A program made the translations under genes and the position numbers. From positions 1,550,001 to 1,614,000 of the forward strand of contig NC_008555.1 in the NCBI RefSeq assembly GCF_000060285.1: 64,000 nucleotides of DNA. The letters run 5' to 3'. This stretch comes from Listeria welshimeri serovar 6b str. SLCC5334. GTDB lineage: Bacteria; Bacillota; Bacilli; Lactobacillales; Listeriaceae. Shown piece after piece: positions 9,214 to 19,597 of this stretch. Position 1 is the stretch's first letter, and each line of letters opens with the position of its first letter. The notes under the pieces were generated by a model. It searched no databases. It was not told the origin of the DNA and saw only the letters and a list, made by a program, of their open reading frames with translations.

Positions 9214-10227
9214 TTAGTTCATTTTCTTACGTTTGTACATATCCATGTTTTCTAAAGCTTTACCAGTTCCAATTGCAACACAATCAAGTGGTTCATCTGC
9301 AATAATTACAGGCATTTTTGTTTCTTCTGAAATAACTGTATCTAAATTGCGTAGTAGAGCTCCACCACCAGTTAACACAATACCTTTATCCATAATATCC
9401 GCTGATAATTCTGGAGGAGTGTTTTCAAGCGTACCTTTAACTGCATCAATAATTGCAGCTACAGTATCTGCTAGCGCTTCACTAATTTCTTCTGGAGTAA
9501 TTTCAATTGTTTTTGGAAGACCAGTCACTAAATCACGTCCACGAATACTAAATGGAGACAAATCCAAACCTTTTGGACTAGCTGAACCGATTTCCATTTT
9601 GATTGCTTCTGCAGTACGATCACCGATTAAAAGATTATATTTTTTACGAATATAGTTAATAATAACTTCATCTAAATCATCACCAGCAGTTCTTACTGAA
9701 CGACTAGTTACAATTCCACCTAAAGAAATTACAGCAACTTCTGTAGTACCACCACCGATATCCACTACCATACTACCTGTTGGTTCACCGACCGGCAAAC
9801 CAGCACCGATAGCCGCAGCAAAAGGTTCTTCAATTGTGAAAGCATCTTTTGCACCTGCTTGACGAGTTGCATCAATTACAGCACGTTTTTCTACACCTGT
9901 AATTCCAGATGGTACGCATATCATCACACGTGGTTTACTTGCATTAACACTTTTTCCAGCTTTTTGTATGTAATATTTCATCATTGCTGCTGTGGTATCA
10001 TAGTCCGCAATAACTCCATCTTTCATTGGACGGATTGCAACAATATTCCCTGGAGTTCTACCAATCATATTTTTCGCATCGCTACCAACTGCAACTATTT
10101 CTTGTGTGTCTTTTTTCATCGCAACAACGGAAGGCTCACGAAGGACAATTCCTTTTCCTTTCATATAGACAAGTGTGTTCGCTGTTCCTAAATCAATTCC
10201 AATATCTTTATTACCAAATCCAAACAT
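9214..10227 (-). CDS. mreB: Actin-like rod-shape protein MreB
   Basis: 337 residues. It shows the actin-fold phosphate loops ([14 protein letters not shown] at the N-terminus and [18 protein letters not shown] in the middle) and the adenosine motif [15 protein letters not shown]. It polymerises under the membrane and directs lateral wall synthesis. It is 83 bases upstream of mreC. The start has an AAGGAGA site 7-8 bases upstream. Confidence 0.97.
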   Translation of the reverse strand: MFGFGNKDIGIDLGTANTLVYMKGKGIVLREPSVVAMKKDTQEIVAVGSDAKNMIGRTPGNIVAIRPMKDGVIADYDTTAAMMKYYIQKAGKSVNASKPRVMICVPSGITGVEKRAVIDATRQAGAKDAFTIEEPFAAAIGAGLPVGEPTGSMVVDIGGGTTEVAVISLGGIVTSRSVRTAGDDLDEVIINYIRKKYNLLIGDRTAEAIKMEIGSASPKGLDLSPFSIRGRDLVTGLPKTIEITPEEISEALADTVAAIIDAVKGTLENTPPELSADIMDKGIVLTGGGALLRNLDTVISEETKMPVIIADEPLDCVAIGTGKALENMDMYKRKKMN

Positions 10228-10478
10228 CTGTATTCTCCTTTTCCTTCGTAATATTCTACAGGATACATTAAGTTTCCCTATTCGTCCATTAAATTAATGT
10301 TACCTTATCTCTTTGTGTCAAGGTTTCTTTATAAACACATAAACAACCATCTTATTATAACATAAGTAAGACTATCAGACATTAATTTTTCATTAGAAGA
10401 AAAAAATTTTAACTTTTCTTTAAAAATATATATTTTAACTCATTAAAATCAATGAAATACGTTTCCTAATATAACTTC
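10228..10478 (-). promoter_or_regulatory. mreB upstream region with candidate promoters
   Basis: This AT-rich leader holds two promoter candidates for mreB. One is TTGACA at 10316-10321 with a 17-base spacer and ATTAAT at 10293-10298. The other is an extended -10 TGTTATAAT whose hexamer lies at 10354-10359. No strong terminator is visible between the small ORF upstream and mreB. Confidence 0.5.
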
Positions 10479-10589
10479 TTATTGTTTTAAATATTCAACA
10501 ATACAAAGTAAAATTGGGATACTAAACATGCCTACTATTACTGAAAACACAATAATATTATCTTTGTAAACTCTCCATCTATTAAGCAT
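10479..10589 (-). CDS. Possible 36-residue single-pass membrane miniprotein
   Basis: An ATG at 10589 opens 36 codons ending in TAA. A good ribosome site (AGGTGGG) lies about 5 bases upstream of the ATG. The product has a basic N-terminus (MLNRWRVYKDN), one hydrophobic segment of about 17-18 residues (IIVFSVIVGMFSIPILLCIV) and a short polar end (EYLKQ), a layout expected of an inner-membrane miniprotein with N-in topology. It sits alone in a 450-base gap between radC and mreB. I do not recognise a family. It could be a chance ORF, but ribosome site, composition and location argue for a real gene. Confidence 0.5.
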   Translation of the reverse strand: MLNRWRVYKDNIIVFSVIVGMFSIPILLCIVEYLKQ

Positions 10590-10680
10590 TGTGACCCACC
10601 TTTTGCAATTTAATAGGTTCTCACTTTAGCATAAAAAATGAAAACTTGTCTGTGGATATTTTGTGAACACTTAATATATT

Positions 10681-11355
10681 TTAAAAATAGCCTTTTTCTT
10701 TCAGACTAATATATTTATTTTTACCAATAATAATGTGATCCAACAATGTAATACCAATTATGTTACCAGCTTCTACTAATCTTTTAGTAACAAGTAAATC
10801 TTCACTTGAAGGTGTTGGGTCTCCAGAAGGATGATTATGAAAACACATAATAGCTGCTGAGGACTTTCTAAGTGCTAATCTAAATACCTCTCTCGGATGA
10901 ACAATCGATGCATTTAATCCTCCAACAAAAATAGTTTGCCTATAAATGACTTGATTCTTAGTATTTAGAAAAATACAGTGAAAATGTTCTTGAAACAAAA
11001 AAGCTAATTCAGGCATTACTAATTTCACCGCGTCATCAGGGCATCTAATAACAATTTCTTCTTGATTAGTTACAATACTAATACGCCTACCCAGCTCAAT
11101 TGCTGCCATTATTTTTGAGGCTTTTGCTACTCCAATTCCATTCACAAGTTGGAATTCCTCGATTGAAGCATATTGCATTTCTGCTACATGCTTAAATTTC
11201 ATGATAATTCTATTTGCTATTGTTAAAACCGATTCATTTTTTGTGCCTGTTTCAATTATTAACGCGACTAATTCCGATGACGAAAGAGCCTCTATCCCAT
11301 AATTTTGAAGTTTTTCACGTGGTTTTTCGCTTTCTGAAATCTCACTTGTAAGCAT
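10681..11355 (-). CDS. radC: RadC/YsxA-family JAB1/MPN metalloprotein
   Basis: 224 residues. The N-terminal half has a helix-hairpin-helix-like region ([21 protein letters not shown]). The C-terminal MPN domain carries the JAMM zinc motif: an upstream acidic residue, then [14 protein letters not shown]. The old DNA-repair role of RadC is not supported and the biochemical function is unknown. In Bacillus it sits upstream of mreB just as here, but maf, normally its neighbour, is absent. It begins 13 bases after comC. Confidence 0.93.
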   Translation of the reverse strand: MLTSEISESEKPREKLQNYGIEALSSSELVALIIETGTKNESVLTIANRIIMKFKHVAEMQYASIEEFQLVNGIGVAKASKIMAAIELGRRISIVTNQEEIVIRCPDDAVKLVMPELAFLFQEHFHCIFLNTKNQVIYRQTIFVGGLNASIVHPREVFRLALRKSSAAIMCFHNHPSGDPTPSSEDLLVTKRLVEAGNIIGITLLDHIIIGKNKYISLKEKGYF

Positions 11356-11368
11356 ATAAGTCCTCTCC

Positions 11369-12079
11369 TTACGTTATTAAAATACTAATCAGTATAAAAG
11401 ATGTAAAAATATAAGGAACAAATGGCACTTGATTATCTTTCTTTATTTTTTTCAATGCAAGTGCAGTCAATAGAGAAAAGGTTCCCAGTAAAATGGCTGA
11501 AAAGAAAATAAAATACCCCATTTTAAAACCTAAAAAAGAGCCTAAGACAATGAATATTTTGATATCCCCTAATCCAATTCCTTTACGGAAAATAAGATAA
11601 AATAATAAATAAAAAAGACTACTTAAAATTATAGAGTAAACTAGAGTTGAAAAAGGAAGTTGAAATAATAAATAGAATAGTAATAATGTGCTAAAGAAAA
11701 GAAACATAATAGCATTCGGAACATACATATATAAAATATCTGTAATAAGAAAAAATGCTAAAAAGTAATAAATACTACAATAGATAAAAAAGTGCTGAGA
11801 AAACGAAAACTCCACATATAAAAAGACCATATAACAAGGTGTAATTATTTCTAGTAAAAAATAAGTAAACGGAATGGAAACCTTACAACACTTAGATTTC
11901 CCTTTTAAAAACAAGAAAGAAAACACAGGAATTATTTGTAAAAATGTTAATGTTTTTTTGCAGTAATTACATTCAGAGAACCGAAATAAAAATGGTTTTT
12001 TAATTGGGAAACATTCCGCTGCTACTTGAATAAAAGATATAATAATAGCACTATAAATAATTATAAGAAAAGGAACCAT
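11369..12079 (-). CDS. comC: Type IV prepilin peptidase of the competence pseudopilus
   Basis: 236 residues and polytopic, with about seven membrane segments. The N-terminal loop carries the paired-cysteine motif CNYCKKTL ... GKSKCC. The catalytic aspartates appear in [10 protein letters not shown] and GLGDIK. ComC removes leader peptides from ComGC-type prepilins and methylates them, which is needed for DNA uptake. In L. monocytogenes the Com pseudopilus has also been tied to phagosomal escape. GGAGGTGA lies just upstream of the ATG. A ComK-like box is found upstream. Confidence 0.92.
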   Translation of the reverse strand: MVPFLIIIYSAIIISFIQVAAECFPIKKPFLFRFSECNYCKKTLTFLQIIPVFSFLFLKGKSKCCKVSIPFTYFLLEIITPCYMVFLYVEFSFSQHFFIYCSIYYFLAFFLITDILYMYVPNAIMFLFFSTLLLFYLLFQLPFSTLVYSIILSSLFYLLFYLIFRKGIGLGDIKIFIVLGSFLGFKMGYFIFFSAILLGTFSLLTALALKKIKKDNQVPFVPYIFTSFILISILIT

Positions 12080-12104
12080 TTGTCACCTCCGAGTTGATAA
12101 AACA

Positions 12105-12152
12105 AGAATAGCAAAGATGATTTATTTTTGCACATTGATAAAATTGTATTTT
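12105..12152 (-). promoter_or_regulatory. ComK-type AT-box upstream of comC
   Basis: AAAATTGTATTTT at 12140-12152 is a perfect A4-N5-T4 box, the ComK half-site of Bacillus. A degenerate second box lies about 10 bases closer to comC. A -10-like TATTCT is at 12105-12110 with no good -35, fitting an activator-dependent promoter. Confidence 0.5.
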
Positions 12153-12162
12153 CAGGTATTTA

Positions 12163-12212
12163 AAAATACGAAAACACCTATTTTACTTTAAAAGAAAATA
12201 GGTGTTTTCAAA
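12163..12212 (-). terminator. Terminator of folC
   Basis: A perfect 15-bp stem (12170-12184 with 12195-12209), a 10-base loop, and a T-containing tail in the minus direction. The 12080-12278 gap holds only this and the comC promoter region. Confidence 0.75.
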
Positions 12213-12278
12213 GCAAATAAGTGTTCAAAAAACAATTTTAGGTATTTGAGCTTTTTTATTTCTCGCAGTATACTTTTT

Positions 12279-13568
12279 TTATGCTAAATAGTTGAATACA
12301 AATTTTCGTACTTCTGAGATGAAATAAAGGGATCCTGTAATAAATATTTTAGAATCATTTTTTGATTGGACAGTATCATTTATAGCGTCATGCCAGACAG
12401 GATTTACAGCAATATCTTCTAGTTTTCCAACATTTATAGTTTCTTGTGCTGACATTGCTCGCGAGTAATCGAAAGTCGTTAATATTATTTCACAATCGGG
12501 AATTGATTTTAAACTGCTTAACATTTCTTTGTAATTCTTGTCCTTCAAAATGCTTACTATGATTATTTTATGACCTGAAAACCTGTTAATTGAATGTTTT
12601 AATGTTTCAATTCCTTCTGGATTATGCGCTCCGTCGACAATAATAAGTGGTTTTTCTAAAATAGTTTCCATTCGTCCAGGCCAAAATGCTTTTTTTAAGC
12701 CCGCCTTGATTGCTTTTTCATCTATATCATACAATGAATAAGTGTTTAGGTATTGTATTACTTTGATTGCTAGCGAAGCATTATTTAGCTGATGAAAACC
12801 ATCTAGGCCAGTTACTAAATCTACTATTTCTTCCCCATGCTTTGTCTTAAAAGTTGCTGTTTTTCCGTCTAATTGGATAAAAAAATCTTGATTTAATTGA
12901 GCAAAATTAGCTTTATTCTTTGAGGCAATTGCTTTTATAACTTCTTGTGCTTCTGACTGTATAACACCAGATATTACTGGAGTTCCTGGTTTTATTATTC
13001 CTGCTTTTTCGCTAGCAATTTCTTCAATAGTATTTCCAAGGAATTCCATATGATCCATTCCAATAGTTGTTATAACTGAAACAAGGGGCAGTAAAATATT
13101 AGTTGAATCTAATCTTCCACCCAGCCCAACCTCTATAATACCAATATCGATAGAATCATATTCTGCAAAATATAAAAACATCATTGCTGTTATAATTTCA
13201 AATTCAGAAGGCGGACCATAAATAGTGTTTTTTAATTCCTCTGCAATTGGCTTCATTCGATTAGCTAAGATTAAAATTTTATCATCACTAATAGGTTTAC
13301 CATTTACACTAATTCTTTCATTAAAAGTTTCAATATAAGGTGAAGTAAAAGTCCCTGTTGTATACCCAGCTTCTTCTATACAGTTCCTTATAAAAGTAAG
13401 CGTGGAACCTTTTCCATTGGTGCCAGCAATATGTATCCACTTATTTGCTTTTTCAGGATGATTAAGCTTTTCCATGATATATTCCATTCTAGCTAAACCC
13501 GGCTTTATTCCTAATCGCAATGTTCCATGAATCCATTCGAGTGCTTCTTCATATGATTTCAATGTCAT
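12279..13568 (-). CDS. folC: Folylpolyglutamate synthase / dihydrofolate synthase
   Basis: 429 residues of the Mur-ligase type. The P-loop is HIAGTNGKGST (about residue 46). The motif IGIIEVGLGGRLDSTN and the central VITTIGMDHMEFLG are family signatures. The C-terminal domain has VDGAHNPEG. It adds glutamates to folates and may also make dihydrofolate. It lies 62 bases after valS, separated by a terminator. In B. subtilis spoIIB lies between folC and comC; nothing does here. Confidence 0.96.
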   Translation of the reverse strand: MTLKSYEEALEWIHGTLRLGIKPGLARMEYIMEKLNHPEKANKWIHIAGTNGKGSTLTFIRNCIEEAGYTTGTFTSPYIETFNERISVNGKPISDDKILILANRMKPIAEELKNTIYGPPSEFEIITAMMFLYFAEYDSIDIGIIEVGLGGRLDSTNILLPLVSVITTIGMDHMEFLGNTIEEIASEKAGIIKPGTPVISGVIQSEAQEVIKAIASKNKANFAQLNQDFFIQLDGKTATFKTKHGEEIVDLVTGLDGFHQLNNASLAIKVIQYLNTYSLYDIDEKAIKAGLKKAFWPGRMETILEKPLIIVDGAHNPEGIETLKHSINRFSGHKIIIVSILKDKNYKEMLSSLKSIPDCEIILTTFDYSRAMSAQETINVGKLEDIAVNPVWHDAINDTVQSKNDSKIFITGSLYFISEVRKFVFNYLA

Positions 13569-13587
13569 TATTTTATCACCTCAAAAA

Positions 13588-13623
13588 ATGGACCTTACCA
13601 TTCGTTTTCATGATAAGGTCAAT
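13588..13623 (-). terminator. Terminator between valS and folC
   Basis: 10-bp stem GACCTTACCA (13591-13600) with TGATAAGGTC (13611-13620), one G-U pair, followed by ATTTTTTG in the minus direction. It lies just upstream of the folC ribosome site, so folC may depend on readthrough. Confidence 0.7.
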
Positions 13624-13630
13624 TTATTTA

Positions 13631-16279
13631 TTAAACTTCTTTTAGGGTTTCAATTCTTTCAAGAACAGATGCTTTTTTCTCAAGATAGTCTTTTTCTTTT
13701 AACCGTTCTTCAGCTACAACGGTTTCAGGAGCTTTACTAATAAAGCGTTCATTGTTAAGTTTACCTTGAACCCTTGCAACTTCTTTGTTCCATTTTTCTA
13801 GTTCTTTTTCAAGACGTGCGATTTCAACATCTAAATCAATCAAAGCCTCTAGCGGAATAAAGATTTCTGCACCTGACACAACAGCTGTCATTGCAGTTTT
13901 AGATGGTTCAATATCAAAGGCAATTGTTACATGTTCTGGATTACAAAAACGTTCAATATAAGCAATATTTTGTTCAAAAATTTCTTTATAGGCTTCATCT
14001 TTAGGTTTAATTTCTAAATCAATTTGTTTGCTTAAAGGTGTATTTACTTCGGAACGAATATTTCGTACAGCTCGAATTACTTCTACTAACGTTTGCATTG
14101 CTTTAGATGCTTTTGAATCCATTTGTTTTTCATTAACTTTTGGCCATTCAGCGATAGTAATGGATTCGCCTTCATGAGGTAAGTTTTGCCAAATTTCTTC
14201 TGTTACAAAAGGCATAAATGGATGCAATAAGCGCATCGTAGTATTCAAAGTGTATGCAAGCACAGATCTTGTTGTTTGTTTAGCATCTTCATCTTCTCCA
14301 TATAAAGGAATTTTAGCGATTTCAATATACCAATCACAAAAATCATCCCAAATAAAGTTATAAAGTGTTCTTCCAACTTCACCAAACTCATATTTTTCAC
14401 CTAAGGAGGTAACAGCCTGAATAGTTTCATTTAATCTCGTTAGAATCCACTTATCACTAACTTCGCTAACTTTTGTTAAATCAATTTCACTATACTTCAT
14501 ATCATTTAGATTCATTAATACAAATCGAGAAGCATTCCATATTTTGTTAATGAAATTCCAAGTTGATTCTACTTTTTCAAAACTGAATTTCAAATCTTGA
14601 CCTGGAGAAGAACCTGTTGCTAATGTATAACGTAATGAGTCAGCACCATATTTATCAATTACTTCAATTGGGTCTACACCATTTCCAAGTGATTTAGACA
14701 TTTTACGTCCTTCTGAATCACGCACTAAACCATGAATTAAAGTATCTTTGAAAGGTCTTTCACCTGTGAATTCTACTGATTGGAAAATCATTCGAGAAAC
14801 CCAGAAGAAGATGATATCATAACCAGTTACAAGTGTATTTGTTGGAAAGAAATGTTGGAAATCTTGGTTTTCTGTATCTGGCCAGCCCATTGTAGAAAAT
14901 GGCCATAATGCTGAGCTAAACCATGTATCAAGTACATCTTCATCCTGTTCCCATTCTGAACTGTTTTCAGGTTCTTTTTCTCCAACATAAATTTCACCTG
15001 TTTCTTTGTGATACCAAGCTGGAATCCTATGTCCCCACCATAGCTGACGTGAAATACACCAGTCATGAATATTATCCATCCATGTTTCGTAAGTTTTTTC
15101 AAATCTAGCGGGTACAAAATTCACTTTGTCTTCTGTTTTTTGAAGTGCTAAAGCTTCTGAAGCAAGTGGCTCCATTTTTACAAACCATTGTAATGAAAGA
15201 TATGGTTCAACAACAGCTCCAGTTCTTTCTGAATGTCCAACTGAATGAAGATGAGGTTCTTGTTTAATAAATAAGTCTAAGTCTTTGAAATCTTGAATAA
15301 TCGCTTTTCTTGCTTCAAAACGGTCTAAGCCTTCATATTTGCCAGCATTTCCATTCATTTTGCCATCTTCGTGCATAACTATGATTCTAGGTAAATCATG
15401 ACGATTCCCGACTTCAAAGTCATTTGGATCATGAGCTGGAGTGATTTTAACAGCGCCAGAACCAAATTCTCTTTCTACGTAATCATCTGCTACAATTGGG
15501 ATTTCTCTATTCAATACTGGCAACATAATTGTTTTACCAATTAAATGTTGATATCTTTCATCTTTAGGGTGAACTGCAACAGCGGTATCTCCAGGGATAG
15601 TTTCTGGACGAGTTGTTGCTACTTCTAAAAATCCAGATCCATCAGTAAGTGGATATTTAAGATGGTAAAAACTGCCCTCAATATCTTTATGAATAACTTC
15701 AATATCAGAAAGCGCTGTTTTTGCTTCTGGATCCCAGTTAATAATATATTGTCCGCGGTAAATAAGACCTTTGTTGTATAAGGTTACAAACACTTTTTTT
15801 ACAGCATCAGAAAGTCCATCGTCTAACGTGAAACGCTCTCTTGAATAGTCTAATCCTAGACCTAATTTTTCCCATTGTTCACGAATAAAATCCGCATATT
15901 CTTCTTTCCATTCCCAAGTTTTGTCAATAAATTTTTCACGTCCAAGATCATAGCGGGAAATGTTATTTTCTTTTAATTTCGCTTCTACTTTAGCTTGGGT
16001 AGCAATACCTGCGTGATCCATTCCTGGTAAATATAAAGTATCGAAGCCTTGCATTCTTTTCATTCGAGTAATAATATCTTGAAGTGTTGTATCCCAAGCA
16101 TGACCTAAATGGAGCTTTCCAGTTACGTTAGGTGGCGGAATTACAATACTATAAGGTTCTTTGTCTGTATTTCCTTCTGCTTTAAAGAATTCTTTTTCTT
16201 GCCACCATTTATACTTTCCTTCTTCTACTTTGCTAGGTTCATATTTAGTAGGCATATTTATTTCATTTGGTTCTGTCAT
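13631..16279 (-). CDS. valS: Valyl-tRNA synthetase
   Basis: 882 residues from the ATG at 16279, chosen for GGAGG 8 bases upstream; an upstream in-frame start overlaps that site. Class I signatures are visible: [13 protein letters not shown] (HIGH) and [11 protein letters not shown] (KMSKS). The editing domain lies between them, and a C-terminal coiled coil follows ([29 protein letters not shown]). It charges tRNA-Val. A T-box leader upstream senses uncharged tRNA-Val. Confidence 0.98.
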   Translation of the reverse strand: MTEPNEINMPTKYEPSKVEEGKYKWWQEKEFFKAEGNTDKEPYSIVIPPPNVTGKLHLGHAWDTTLQDIITRMKRMQGFDTLYLPGMDHAGIATQAKVEAKLKENNISRYDLGREKFIDKTWEWKEEYADFIREQWEKLGLGLDYSRERFTLDDGLSDAVKKVFVTLYNKGLIYRGQYIINWDPEAKTALSDIEVIHKDIEGSFYHLKYPLTDGSGFLEVATTRPETIPGDTAVAVHPKDERYQHLIGKTIMLPVLNREIPIVADDYVEREFGSGAVKITPAHDPNDFEVGNRHDLPRIIVMHEDGKMNGNAGKYEGLDRFEARKAIIQDFKDLDLFIKQEPHLHSVGHSERTGAVVEPYLSLQWFVKMEPLASEALALQKTEDKVNFVPARFEKTYETWMDNIHDWCISRQLWWGHRIPAWYHKETGEIYVGEKEPENSSEWEQDEDVLDTWFSSALWPFSTMGWPDTENQDFQHFFPTNTLVTGYDIIFFWVSRMIFQSVEFTGERPFKDTLIHGLVRDSEGRKMSKSLGNGVDPIEVIDKYGADSLRYTLATGSSPGQDLKFSFEKVESTWNFINKIWNASRFVLMNLNDMKYSEIDLTKVSEVSDKWILTRLNETIQAVTSLGEKYEFGEVGRTLYNFIWDDFCDWYIEIAKIPLYGEDEDAKQTTRSVLAYTLNTTMRLLHPFMPFVTEEIWQNLPHEGESITIAEWPKVNEKQMDSKASKAMQTLVEVIRAVRNIRSEVNTPLSKQIDLEIKPKDEAYKEIFEQNIAYIERFCNPEHVTIAFDIEPSKTAMTAVVSGAEIFIPLEALIDLDVEIARLEKELEKWNKEVARVQGKLNNERFISKAPETVVAEERLKEKDYLEKKASVLERIETLKEV

Positions 16280-16304
16280 AACGATTCCTCCTTTTTTGAG
16301 CAAA

Positions 16305-16566
16305 ATAAAAAACTCTTCTCATCCTAATAAAAGGACGAAAAGAGTATTATTCGCGGTACCACCTTTTTACCCACAGAAAAAATGTAGGCACTTCATTAGG
16401 TTAACGATAGAGAAAATCTACCGGTCATTCCCTACTAATTAATTCAGGAATACTGCTCCAAGGCTACCTTCAGACATTATTTTTGAAAGCTTACACCAAC
16501 CGCTTTCTCTCTTTGAAAAATAAAAGTCTTACTCTTCCTCTTCATCGCATTTGATAATATAATCTA
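16305..16566 (-). promoter_or_regulatory. T-box riboswitch of valS (specifier GUC)
   Basis: The leader shows the T-box core AAGGTGGTACCGCG (around 16352-16365). A terminator follows, made of 16332-16345 paired with 16311-16325 and ending in a T-run. In Stem I the GUC valine codon at 16475-16473 precedes UGAAGG, as expected for a specifier loop, and a GGTTGGTG-type distal element is present. Uncharged tRNA-Val should stabilise the antiterminator and switch valS on. Confidence 0.92.
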
Positions 16567-16572
16567 AAAATA

Positions 16573-16601
16573 ATTTTAACAAAAGTTTATAGATTCGTCA
16601 A
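16573..16601 (-). promoter_or_regulatory. valS promoter
   Basis: Minus-strand -35 TTGACG (16596-16601), 17-base spacer, -10 TAAAAT (16573-16578) with extended TGT. The -35 abuts the hemL stop codon, so no terminator fits between hemL and this promoter. Confidence 0.75.
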
Positions 16602-17891
16602 TTAACCGCGAAGTGTTTTACAAGTATGATCAAAAGCTTCTAAAGTCTTATCTATTTCCTTTTCGGTATGCATGGTCGAAATGAATACACCTTCAAATTG
16701 AGATGGCGGTAAAAAGATACCTTGATTAAGCATTTCACGATAATAATTCCGGAAGAATTCCAGATTACTTGTTTTCGCAGTATCAAAATTAATCACTTTT
16801 TGATCGGTGAAAAAGAATCCGAACATCGACCCAGCTTTATTAATAGAAATTGGCACTTCTCGTCTAGTAGAGATTTCTGTTAACCCTTCTTCCATTCGCT
16901 TAATCAAAGAACGGAAAACATCATAATGTTGTGGAGTTAATTGACGAACCGTTTCGAAACCAGCATTCATTGCTAAAGGATTGCCAGATAATGTTCCTGC
17001 TTGATAAATAGAACCTGCCGGAGCAATTTGTTCCATAATTTCTTTTTTACCACCATATGCACCAACAGGCAAACCGCCGCCGATTACTTTTCCAAGACAA
17101 GTAATATCCGGAGTAACCACGTAATAACCTTGTGCGGAATAGTAATCCACTCGGAAACCTGTCATTACTTCGTCGAAAATTAGTAAAGCGCCATATTTAG
17201 TCGTTAAATCTCTAAGTCCTTCTAAAAAACCTTCAATTGGTGGGACTACGCCCATGTTACCGGCAACTGGTTCCACAATAACTGCTGCAATTTCTTCACC
17301 ATATTTTTCGAAAGCTAATTTAGCACCTTCGACATCATTATATGGAACTGTGATTGTATCTGCAGCAAGACCTTTAGTTACGCCAGGAGAGTCTGGTAAG
17401 CCAAGAGTTGCTACACCTGAACCTGCTTTAATTAATAAAGAATCCCCATGGCCATGGTAACTTCCTTCGAATTTTAATATTTTTTCTCTTTTTGTATAAC
17501 CACGTGCTAAACGAATAGCACTCATTGTTGCTTCTGTTCCTGATGAGACCATACGAACTATCTCAATGGACGGTACACGTTCGATAACCAATTTGGCCAG
17601 TTCCGTTTCGATTTCTGTAGGTGTTCCAAAACTTGTCCCTTTCATAGCTGCTTTTGTAATAGCATCCACAACAGAAGGATTAGCATGACCTAAAATCAGA
17701 GGTCCCCATGATAGCACATAATCAATATATTCATTTCCATCAATATCTGTAATATATGCTCCTTTCCCATGATCCATGAAGACTGGCGTCGCGTCTACAG
17801 AATTGAATGCTCGAACTGGACTATTTACACCACCAGGTAAAACTTTCTTTGCTTCTTTAAAAGCTTTTTCAGATTTTGAATAGTTTAGCAA
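16602..17891 (-). CDS. hemL: Glutamate-1-semialdehyde 2,1-aminomutase
   Basis: 429 residues, PLP-dependent fold type I. The motif [13 protein letters not shown] precedes the PLP-lysine region [17 protein letters not shown]. It converts glutamate-1-semialdehyde to 5-aminolevulinate, the second step of the C5 haem pathway after HemA. Last gene of hemACDBL, 12 bases after hemB. In B. subtilis spoVID and ysxE follow hemL; here valS follows directly. Confidence 0.96.
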   Translation of the reverse strand: MLNYSKSEKAFKEAKKVLPGGVNSPVRAFNSVDATPVFMDHGKGAYITDIDGNEYIDYVLSWGPLILGHANPSVVDAITKAAMKGTSFGTPTEIETELAKLVIERVPSIEIVRMVSSGTEATMSAIRLARGYTKREKILKFEGSYHGHGDSLLIKAGSGVATLGLPDSPGVTKGLAADTITVPYNDVEGAKLAFEKYGEEIAAVIVEPVAGNMGVVPPIEGFLEGLRDLTTKYGALLIFDEVMTGFRVDYYSAQGYYVVTPDITCLGKVIGGGLPVGAYGGKKEIMEQIAPAGSIYQAGTLSGNPLAMNAGFETVRQLTPQHYDVFRSLIKRMEEGLTEISTRREVPISINKAGSMFGFFFTDQKVINFDTAKTSNLEFFRNYYREMLNQGIFLPPSQFEGVFISTMHTEKEIDKTLEAFDHTCKTLRG

Positions 17892-17903
17892 ATTTTCTAC
17901 CTC

Positions 17904-18878
17904 CTATTTATTTAAGTATTTAGAGACATCTTTTGCAAAATAAGTAATAATCAGTGTTGCTCCTGCTCGTTTCATACTAGTTAACATTTCTAAAACAATT
18001 TTTTCTTCATCTATCCAGCCATTTTGTGCAGCTGCTTTCACCATTGCATATTCACCGCTGACATTGTAGGCAACAACTGGCAAGTTTGTATTATTTTTGA
18101 CGTCGCGCATAATATCTAAATAAGATAAGGACGGCTTAACAATTAAGAAATCTGCCCCTTCTTTTTCATCGGATATTGCTTCACGTAAAGCTTCTTCTCT
18201 ATTAGCAGGGTCCATTTGGTAAGATTTTCTATCGCCAAATTGTGGAGCACTTCCAGCAGCATCTCGAAAAGGTCCGTAAAAGGCAGATGCGTATTTTACT
18301 GCATAAGACATAATGGGAATATCATAGAATCCAGCCTCATCAAGCCCTTCACGGATTACTTGAACAAATCCATCCATCATGTTAGAAGGTGCAATAATAT
18401 CCGCTCCAGCAGAAGCTTGACTAACAGCCGTTTTTTTCAGTAATTCAAGTGATTCATCATTTAAAATCTCACCATTTTCGATAACTCCACAATGGCCATG
18501 GTCTGTAAATTCGCATAAGCAAGTATCCGCTACTACTATGATTTCAGGATGATTATTTTTAATAAGTTTTGTAGCTTCTTGAATAATCCCGTGATCATGA
18601 TAAGCTTGCGTACCAACAGCATCTTTTTCTGCAGGTATTCCAAATAGAATAACTGCTTTAATTCCAAGACTTTCTACGGTGCGCATTTCTTCTTCTAATT
18701 CGTGCAAAGGAAATTGAAAAACTCCTGGCATCGAAACTACTTCTGTTTTTGATTCTGTGCCATCTTTGACAAAAATCGGATAGATTAAATCATCTGTATG
18801 TAAAACCGTTTCTCTCACTAAATCACGCATTGTTTTATTTTTTCTTAGACGACGATGTCTATCAAATTGGTTATTCAT
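17904..18878 (-). CDS. hemB: Delta-aminolevulinic acid dehydratase (porphobilinogen synthase)
   Basis: 324 residues. It has the cysteine-rich metal site [14 protein letters not shown]. The two Schiff-base lysine regions are [18 protein letters not shown] and [11 protein letters not shown]. It condenses two aminolevulinates to porphobilinogen. The start overlaps the hemD stop by 4 bases, so the two are translationally coupled. Confidence 0.97.
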   Translation of the reverse strand: MNNQFDRHRRLRKNKTMRDLVRETVLHTDDLIYPIFVKDGTESKTEVVSMPGVFQFPLHELEEEMRTVESLGIKAVILFGIPAEKDAVGTQAYHDHGIIQEATKLIKNNHPEIIVVADTCLCEFTDHGHCGVIENGEILNDESLELLKKTAVSQASAGADIIAPSNMMDGFVQVIREGLDEAGFYDIPIMSYAVKYASAFYGPFRDAAGSAPQFGDRKSYQMDPANREEALREAISDEKEGADFLIVKPSLSYLDIMRDVKNNTNLPVVAYNVSGEYAMVKAAAQNGWIDEEKIVLEMLTSMKRAGATLIITYFAKDVSKYLNK

Positions 18879-19597
18879 TTTAATTCCTCCTGTATTATCA
18901 AATCAGCTAAGTGCTTCATGGTGAAGGTTTTTGGTTGATAAGTTACTTTCCAACCATCTGCTAAAATAGCTTCCGTAGTTACATTTCCAATTGAAGCAAT
19001 ACACCAGTTGTCTTTTTGATTCGAAAATGAACCTGCAATTGAATAAAAGTTTTTCCAAGCAGATGGACTAGCAAAAACGATTATTTTCTTTTCATTTAGT
19101 TGTAATTGCTTTTTTAATAAAGCTTTCGAATCATTAGGAAAAATTGTTTCATACAATACAATTGGGGAAACAAGATGTCCTTTTGCTATCAATGTATCTT
19201 CCATGATGGAACGACTTAAATTACTTTGTGGTAATAAGATTCTTGTTTGTTGTTGATTTTCATTTAACCACTCTGATAAAAATACTTCTGACTGATAAAT
19301 GGATGGCACAAAAGCAGGTTTATAACCATATTCAGCTAACTTTTCTTTCGTTCTCTCACCAATAACTGCATATTTATAATGAGCTTTATCTATTCGAGTT
19401 GCAAAAAAATACTCTACTGCATTTACACTTGTTAAGAAAACCCAATCTGCCTCTTTCTGCGCTAAATCAAAAATAATATGTTTCGGATAGGTTTCAATTA
19501 GCGGAATAGATTCAACAGTAAAACCATTTTGAGAAAAATATTCATTCCAAGGCTTATTTTTATTTGCTTCTCTTGTTAAAATAATTTTTTTAATCAT
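18875..19597 (-). CDS. hemD: Uroporphyrinogen-III synthase
   Basis: 240 residues. This family is poorly conserved, but the bilobed pattern is visible, with [10 protein letters not shown] and [14 protein letters not shown] near the C-terminal half. It closes and inverts ring D of hydroxymethylbilane to give uroporphyrinogen III. Position between hemC and hemB, with 4-base overlaps on both sides, makes the call secure. Confidence 0.93.
   Translation of the reverse strand: MIKKIILTREANKNKPWNEYFSQNGFTVESIPLIETYPKHIIFDLAQKEADWVFLTSVNAVEYFFATRIDKAHYKYAVIGERTKEKLAEYGYKPAFVPSIYQSEVFLSEWLNENQQQTRILLPQSNLSRSIMEDTLIAKGHLVSPIVLYETIFPNDSKALLKKQLQLNEKKIIVFASPSAWKNFYSIAGSFSNQKDNWCIASIGNVTTEAILADGWKVTYQPKTFTMKHLADLIIQEELK

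Noticed and set aside
9859-10191. 110-codon plus-strand ORF
   Set aside because: Antisense to mreB, with a His/Cys/Phe-rich composition typical of shadow frames.
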